A stretch of DNA of 17,716 nucleotides from the NCBI GenBank assembly GCA_046593355.1, contig JBKJNY010000086.1, forward strand, positions 1-17,716. Reading direction: 5' to 3'. This document shows, one piece after another, positions 12,228-17,716 of this stretch. The notes beneath the pieces were generated by a model, which ran no database searches, was not told the DNA's origin, and was given only the letters and a program-made list of their open reading frames with translations. The translations under genes and the position numbers were made by a program. Source of the stretch: SXOA01 sp046593355 (GTDB taxonomy: Bacteria > Planctomycetota > Planctomycetia > Pirellulales > Pirellulaceae). Position 1 is the stretch's first letter. Each line of letters opens with the position of its first letter.

Positions 12228-14330
12228 ATGTCCTCGGTCGCCGAAATTCTCGGGCCCGGCGGCCGCATTGCCGCGCGGATGGCCAATTATGAGCATCGCC
12301 AGGAGCAACTGGCGATGGCGGGGGCAGTGGAGCGCGCGCTACGGGAGAAGCATCACCTGATCGTCGAAGCCGGGACGGGGGTGGGAAAGAGCTTTGCGTA
12401 CCTGGTGCCGGCGATTCTTGCAGTGACGAGCTTAGCCCCCGCGTCCACGCGGGGAGAGCGCCCCCTGGAGGGGGCGGCTAAGCTGGGGGAACAGGATGAG
12501 CCCGGCCCCAAAAAACGGATTATCATCTCCACGCATACGATCTCTCTGCAGGAGCAATTGCTGAACAAGGACATTCCGCTGCTGCGGAGCGTGATGCCGC
12601 AGGAATTCTCGGCGGTGCTGGTGAAGGGGCGAGGGAACTACATCAGTCTGCGGCGGATGAACAACGCGGCCGAGAAATCCCACAGCCTGTTTCAGACGCA
12701 GGAGGAAATGGATGACCTGCGGCAGATTATCGCCTGGTCGAAAAAGACAGGGGACGGCAGCCGCAGCGATTTGAGCTTTCAACCCGGTCCCGCGGTCTGG
12801 GACGAAGTGGCCAGCGACAGCAGCAACTGCCTGGGGCGGAACTGCCCGACGTACAAGCAGTGCTTCTATTATCAGGCCCGCCGTCGCGTCCACAACGCTC
12901 AAATCCTCATCGTCAATCACGCCCTGTTCTTCAGCGACCTGGCCTTGCGGCAGTCGGGGGCCAGCATCCTGCCGGAGTACGACGCGGTCATCTTCGACGA
13001 AGCCCACACGCTGGAGGCGGTCGCCGGCGACCATCTCGGCCTCTCCGTCACCTCCGGCCAGGTCCATTACATCCTCAGCCGCCTCTACAACGACCGGACT
13101 AACAAGGGGCTGCTCGTCAACGAAAAGGATGGCGAGCGCGGCCGCTTCGCCAAGGCCCAGAAGCTGGTTATCGACTGCTACACATTGGCCGACGAGTTTT
13201 TCTCGGACGTGCTGGCGGCGATGTATAAGACCGGCAACAAGAACGGCCGCTTCCGCACGCCGGTCGCGATGGCCAACGAAATCAGCCCGGCCCTGAAAGC
13301 GCTGGCCCAGGAAATCCGCGCCCGTACCGACGAGATCAAGGATGAATCGCAAAAGCTCAACTTCGTCTCCGCCCAGAACCGCCTTACCGCGCTCTCCGGG
13401 GAAATCGCCCATTGGCTGGAGCAGCAAAGCCAGGGCAGCGTCTACTGGCTGGAGAACACCTTCTCTCGCGGTGGCAAGCCGCGGCAGAAGCTCTCCGCCG
13501 CGCCCATCGATACCGGCCCGGTCCTCCGCGAGCAGCTTTTTTCCGTGGCCAAGAGCGTCATCATGACGAGCGCCACACTTTCCACCGGCAAGAAGCCGAG
13601 CTTTGAATTCTTCAAGTCCCGCATCGGCCTCACTCAGTCCGCCTCCCTTCGCGTCGGCAGCCCGTTCGACTACCGCCGCCAGGTGAAGCTGATTCTCGTC
13701 CGCGACATGCCCGACCCATCGACACAAAAAGCCCTCTTCGACAGCCGATCCAGCGAAATGATCAAGCGGTACGTGGAGCGAACCGATGGCCGAGCGTTCG
13801 TGCTATTCACCAGTTATGAATCGCTGAGGCGAGCCGCTGCCGACCTGACCCCCTGGCTGGCGAAGCGAAACATGGCCCTGTACAGCCAGGCGGACGGCGT
13901 GCCGCGGACGAAGATGGTGGAGATGTTCAAGGAGAATCCCCGCGGCGTGCTGCTGGGGACCGACAGCTTCTGGCAGGGGGTGGACGTGCCGGGGGACGCC
14001 CTGCAGAACGTCATCATCACCAAGCTCCCCTTCAGCGTCCCCGACGCCCCGCTCCTCGAAGCCCGGCTGGAAGACATCCGCGCCCGCGGCGGCAACCCGT
14101 TCCGCGACTACCAGCTCCCGGAAGCGGTCATCAAGCTCCGCCAGGGCTTCGGCCGCCTGATCCGCACCGCCACCGACACGGGCATCGTCGTGATCCTCGA
14201 CCCCCGCCTGAAAACCAAGCAATACGGCCGCACGTTTCTGGAGTCGCTGCCGGATTGCCAGGTGGTGGAAGAATCGGTGAGGGACAATGAAATGGAACGG
14301 ACGCGGTCACAATCGAACTCGCCCGAGTAA
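12228..14330 (+). CDS. dinG: DinG-type superfamily 2 DNA helicase
   Basis: Encodes 700 residues of the XPD/DinG 5'-3' helicase family, which unwinds DNA and R-loop-like structures during repair. Motifs: Walker A EAGTGVGKS (47-55), STHTISLQEQL (motif Ia), DEAH (257-260), SATLSTG, GTDSFWQGVDVPGD and RQGFGRLIRTATD (motif VI). Iron-sulfur ligands: C201, C206 and C212 match the family spacing C-x4-C-x5-C, but the usual first cysteine in KGRGNYxCLRR is Ser140 here. Residues 68-86 (SLAPASTRGERPLEGAAKL) are encoded by a palindromic insert between motifs I and Ia. The start at 12228 fits the family; upstream in-frame codons fall in a repeat element. No N-terminal exonuclease domain. The ribosome site is weak. 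Confidence 0.92.
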   Translation: MSSVAEILGPGGRIAARMANYEHRQEQLAMAGAVERALREKHHLIVEAGTGVGKSFAYLVPAILAVTSLAPASTRGERPLEGAAKLGEQDEPGPKKRIIISTHTISLQEQLLNKDIPLLRSVMPQEFSAVLVKGRGNYISLRRMNNAAEKSHSLFQTQEEMDDLRQIIAWSKKTGDGSRSDLSFQPGPAVWDEVASDSSNCLGRNCPTYKQCFYYQARRRVHNAQILIVNHALFFSDLALRQSGASILPEYDAVIFDEAHTLEAVAGDHLGLSVTSGQVHYILSRLYNDRTNKGLLVNEKDGERGRFAKAQKLVIDCYTLADEFFSDVLAAMYKTGNKNGRFRTPVAMANEISPALKALAQEIRARTDEIKDESQKLNFVSAQNRLTALSGEIAHWLEQQSQGSVYWLENTFSRGGKPRQKLSAAPIDTGPVLREQLFSVAKSVIMTSATLSTGKKPSFEFFKSRIGLTQSASLRVGSPFDYRRQVKLILVRDMPDPSTQKALFDSRSSEMIKRYVERTDGRAFVLFTSYESLRRAAADLTPWLAKRNMALYSQADGVPRTKMVEMFKENPRGVLLGTDSFWQGVDVPGDALQNVIITKLPFSVPDAPLLEARLEDIRARGGNPFRDYQLPEAVIKLRQGFGRLIRTATDTGIVVILDPRLKTKQYGRTFLESLPDCQVVEESVRDNEMERTRSQSNSPE
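12429..12485 (+). repeat. Palindromic element inserted in frame in the helicase gene
   Basis: AGCTTAGCC (12429-12437) pairs with GGCTAAGCT (12476-12484). Inside lie two more hairpins: CCCCGCGT/ACGCGGGG (12437-12454) and CGCCCCC-TGGA-GGGGGCG (12459-12476). The whole is a three-stem structure of 56-57 bases that starts on a codon boundary and encodes SLAPASTRGERPLEGAAKL. Such a folded, GC-rich block is not expected in plain helicase coding sequence. Confidence 0.7.
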
Positions 14331-14354
14331 ACTCTCGGCTGCTCATTCCTCGGT

Positions 14355-14427
14355 ATTTTTCTGTCTCCCATTTTTCTGTCAAACTCTTCAAACGGAAGTG
14401 TGACAGAAAAATGGGAGACAGAAAAAT
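14355..14427. repeat. 27-bp perfect inverted repeat after the helicase gene
   Basis: Bases 14355-14381 are the exact reverse complement of 14401-14427, with a 19-base loop in which CTTC (14386-14389) and GAAG (14395-14398) can pair further. Each arm contains CTGTCTCCCATTTTTCTGTC or its complement, an internal direct repeat of TTTTTCTGTC. It starts 24 bases after the helicase stop. It could terminate or stabilise transcripts, but the T-rich parts are inside the stem and not after it. Confidence 0.75.
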
Positions 14428-14465
14428 GAAGAACGCCAGGCTGGAAACGATTTGCAAGTGCGACG

Positions 14466-14912
14466 ATGATCACCGACCGGGAAGAGCAAGAACTAACCAC
14501 GGAGCCGGATTGGCGGCCGTGGCAGTTCTCGCTGCTCGATCTTTTCAGGCTGACGACTGTGGTTTCGGTTTGTGCGGGGGCATTTTACTGGAGCCCAAAG
14601 CTTGGAATACTGATTTCCTCGGCGCTGTTTCTCTGCATCGCCACGCTTTACCGCACGAAGGCAGTCGTTCGTGCCGCGGCTCCGACATTGCGGAATCGAG
14701 CGCTGCCGAGCCTGATAGGGTTTGGCATCGTCACGTCCGTAGTGGCCTGCTTCGCACCATTCATTGTCACTTGTGCCGCTGTTATGTCGTTTTCCAGCGG
14801 TGCCCCATGGTCGGCAAGTGCGTTTTTTCTCGGCGCGGGCTGCGTCCTGGGCAGTATCGCGAGCCTTTACGTCCTCTCTCGCAGTTGGCCGCATCGGCCG
14901 CAGTCGAAATAG
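14466..14912 (+). CDS. Small four-helix membrane protein, unknown function
   Basis: Encodes 148 residues. A polar N-terminus (1-18) precedes FSLLDLFRLTTVVSV, a pattern shared by many planctomycete membrane proteins of unknown role. Hydrophobic segments lie at about 26-42, 47-62, 82-108 and 116-137; a basic loop (RTKAVVRAAAPTLRNR) separates the second and third. No catalytic motif is visible. The start at 14466 gives the complete first helix; no good ribosome site precedes it. It sits between the 27-bp palindrome and the repeat at 14940, with no clear operon partner. An overlapping plus-strand frame (14411-14923) starts inside the palindrome and is not hydrophobic, so it is rejected. Confidence 0.75.
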   Translation: MITDREEQELTTEPDWRPWQFSLLDLFRLTTVVSVCAGAFYWSPKLGILISSALFLCIATLYRTKAVVRAAAPTLRNRALPSLIGFGIVTSVVACFAPFIVTCAAVMSFSSGAPWSASAFFLGAGCVLGSIASLYVLSRSWPHRPQSK

Positions 14913-14939
14913 GGTGGAGATAGAACTCCAACGTGCTCC

Positions 14940-14960
14940 CCCTCGCTTGCGCGTCGGGCT
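14940..14960. repeat. Dispersed LARRASEG-type repeat
   Basis: The bases CCCTCGCTTGCGCGTCGGGC (14940-14959) and the next T read as LARRASEG on the minus strand. I remember this peptide as recurring in spurious ORFs across planctomycete genomes, which marks a dispersed intergenic repeat. It occurs once in this window, 56 bases before the acetyl-CoA synthetase start, and is followed by TAGAAT (14966-14971), a possible -10 box. Confidence 0.5.
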
Positions 14961-15015
14961 AGTTTTAGAATCGGCCTTTTGCGGTGCTTCAGGGATTCGC
15001 AGAAAGGCTGCAGAC

Positions 15016-16962
<1,947 letters not shown>

Positions 16963-16996
16963 CGAGCAAAAACTTGAGGAAGCAAATGCCGAAGTA

Positions 16997-17005
16997 TGGT
17001 AGAAT
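16997..17005 (+). promoter_or_regulatory. Extended -10 promoter of the vapBC-like pair
   Basis: TGGTAGAAT fits the extended -10 consensus TGnTATAAT with one mismatch in the hexamer. A TTGAGG (16974-16979) lies upstream at a long 20-base spacing and may not matter. The start would be near 17012, leaving a leader of about 28 bases with GGAG before the antitoxin ATG. Confidence 0.45.
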
Positions 17006-17039
17006 CTGATGAAGTGATTTTGCCTCTCGGAGCAGGGCT

Positions 17040-17309
17040 ATGTTGCAATCCTATGATGCCGTCCTCAAGGACAACCATTTGGAATGGAGCGGACAATCTT
17101 CGCCCGCCATCGCTCCCGGTGCATCCATTCGCGTGCAGGTCACCGTTCTGGAGCCTGAAAAAATAGATGCCAAAGAGGCCTCACGGAGAGCTGCCGAAAT
17201 GATGGCGGCCCTGCAAGAGATTGCCGGCCGCGGAGGAGTGCAAGGCATTTCCGACCCGGCCCAGTGGCAACGGGAAATGCGCGCAGAGCGTGAGCTTCCA
17301 GGGCGATAG
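17040..17309 (+). CDS. Probable VapB-like antitoxin
   Basis: Encodes 89 residues. Its position directly before a PIN-domain toxin, with the stop codon TAG sharing its G with the toxin GTG start, is the main evidence that it is the antitoxin. The N-terminal part (MLQSYDAVLKDNHLEWSG ... ASIRVQVTVLEP) looks like the short beta-strand antitoxin heads that precede many VapC genes; the C-terminal half (about 42-89) is helical and charged, suited to wrap the toxin. No classic helix-turn-helix is obvious, though the N-terminal strand could form a swapped-hairpin or ribbon DNA-binding dimer. GGAG lies 7 bases before the ATG. Such pairs usually repress their own promoter. Confidence 0.75.
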   Translation: MLQSYDAVLKDNHLEWSGQSSPAIAPGASIRVQVTVLEPEKIDAKEASRRAAEMMAALQEIAGRGGVQGISDPAQWQREMRAERELPGR

Positions 17310-17641
17310 TGCTTATGCTTCTCGACAGCAATATCATCATTTACTCGGCGCTCCCCGCTCACTCGTCGCTACTGAACTTGCTTCAGCCGGGAACCTCTGT
17401 TTCGGCAGTGAGTCTGGTGGAGGTGCTTGGCTTCCCTCGCCTGGCAAGCGCGGACAAAATGAGCTTCGAAAAGTTTTTTGCCTCGGCGACGGTGCTTCCC
17501 CTTGATCAGGCCGTCATCAAGGAGGCGATCAATCTACGCTCGCAACGGAGCATGAAGCTTGGTGACGCGCTGGTGGCAGGGACGGCAATTGTTCACAACC
17601 TTAGGGGCTGTGCATTTTTTACTTCCGAGAGTGGGGGGTGA
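17309..17641 (+). CDS. PIN-domain VapC-like toxin, C-terminus apparently truncated
   Basis: Encodes 110 residues; this VapC type is normally about 130. PIN-domain RNases cut tRNA or rRNA and are held inactive by the antitoxin. Acidic residues present: Asp6 (LLDSN), Glu38 (SLVEVLGF) and Asp86 (KLGDALVAGTA). After HNLR (96-99) the usual LVTRNxxDF segment with the fourth acidic residue is missing; the protein ends GCAFFTSESGG. The last 23 bases overlap the 3' end of a minus-strand transposase gene, so an insertion sequence probably cut the gene near 17604. It may be inactive. The start is GTG at 17309 (AGGG 5 bases upstream, coupled to the antitoxin stop) or ATG at 17315. Confidence 0.75.
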   Translation: MLMLLDSNIIIYSALPAHSSLLNLLQPGTSVSAVSLVEVLGFPRLASADKMSFEKFFASATVLPLDQAVIKEAINLRSQRSMKLGDALVAGTAIVHNLRGCAFFTSESGG

Positions 17642-17716
17642 TGGTGTAATTCCATTGGGGGCAGATGTTGTGGCGTTGAAGCTGGATGCTTTGAAACTCG
17701 GCGTTGGTGACTTTGA
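17619..17716 (-). mobile_element. 3' end of an ISAzo13-like transposase gene (partial)
   Basis: The minus strand is open from the window edge to a TAA at 17619-17621 and gives 31 residues. They begin KVTNAEFQSIQLQRHN and end with CPQWNYTITP and HSRK. The pattern of an Asp/Asn-Ala-Glu-Phe helix followed by xCPQWNYTIxP is what I recall for the C-terminus of ISAzo13-family (Rhodopirellula-type DDE) transposases. The rest lies outside the window. Its end overlaps the vapC-like gene tail-to-tail by 23 bases; the element terminus is probably around 17604, where GGGGCTGTGCA begins. Confidence 0.6.

Noticed and set aside
12432..13727. Minus-strand frame of 431 codons
   Set aside because: It is antisense to the helicase gene, whose motifs are complete across the same bases.
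14355..14427. Intrinsic terminator for the helicase gene
   Set aside because: The stem is strong, but the T-rich tracts lie inside the arms and no T-run follows the stem on the plus strand; listed as a repeat instead.
14764..15015. N-terminal extension of acetyl-CoA synthetase by 84 residues
   Set aside because: It overlaps the membrane-protein gene in another frame and includes the dispersed repeat; the start at 15016 has a ribosome site and matches family length.

Overview
The window looks like high-GC chromosomal DNA from a planctomycete. Several features point that way: a Tat-exported DUF1501 protein, an SHD1-type N-terminal domain fused to two cytochrome c motifs and a WD40 propeller, a small membrane protein with the FSLLDL..LTTVVSV type of N-terminus, many start codons without a clear Shine-Dalgarno site, and a high load of short palindromic repeats between genes. 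One repeat, at 14940-14960, reads as LARRASEG on the minus strand, which I remember as a widespread spurious peptide in planctomycete genomes. The phylum call comes from family recognition, not from a search.

Layout. 1-1250: two minus-strand genes, a GYF plus coiled-coil plus bacterial PH-domain protein and a small zinc-ribbon protein. 1554-4287: two plus-strand genes, a Tat-exported DUF1501 protein and an unrecognised 370-residue protein. 4365-5921: a minus-strand pair, an NfeD/YqiJ-like membrane protein followed by a DUF692/MNIO-family iron enzyme with no visible precursor peptide. 6169-12086: three exported proteins in a row, namely the SHD1-cytochrome-WD40 protein, a secreted protein of unknown function and a Tat-exported FAD amine oxidase. 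12228-14330: a DinG-type helicase carrying an in-frame palindromic insert. 14466-14912: a small membrane protein. 15016-16962: acetyl-CoA synthetase. 17040-17641: a VapBC-like toxin-antitoxin pair whose toxin 3' end runs into the 3' end of a minus-strand transposase gene, resembling ISAzo13, that is cut by the window edge.

No single new multi-gene system stands out. The strongest signal is structural: at least eight palindromic or inverted-repeat elements of different sequence classes (arms up to 27 bp) sit between genes or over gene ends. One of them lies inside the helicase gene, on codon boundaries, and adds about 19 residues between helicase motifs I and Ia. One short repeat appears to supply the stop codon of the NfeD-like gene. 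The other leads are the orphan MNIO enzyme, the helicase with one iron-sulfur ligand replaced, and the toxin gene apparently truncated by an insertion sequence.

Most genes look independent rather than members of one pathway. The likely co-transcribed sets are 827-to-102 with 1247-to-861, 5921-to-5328 with 5297-to-4365, and 17040-17641. No rRNA, tRNA or CRISPR array was seen.
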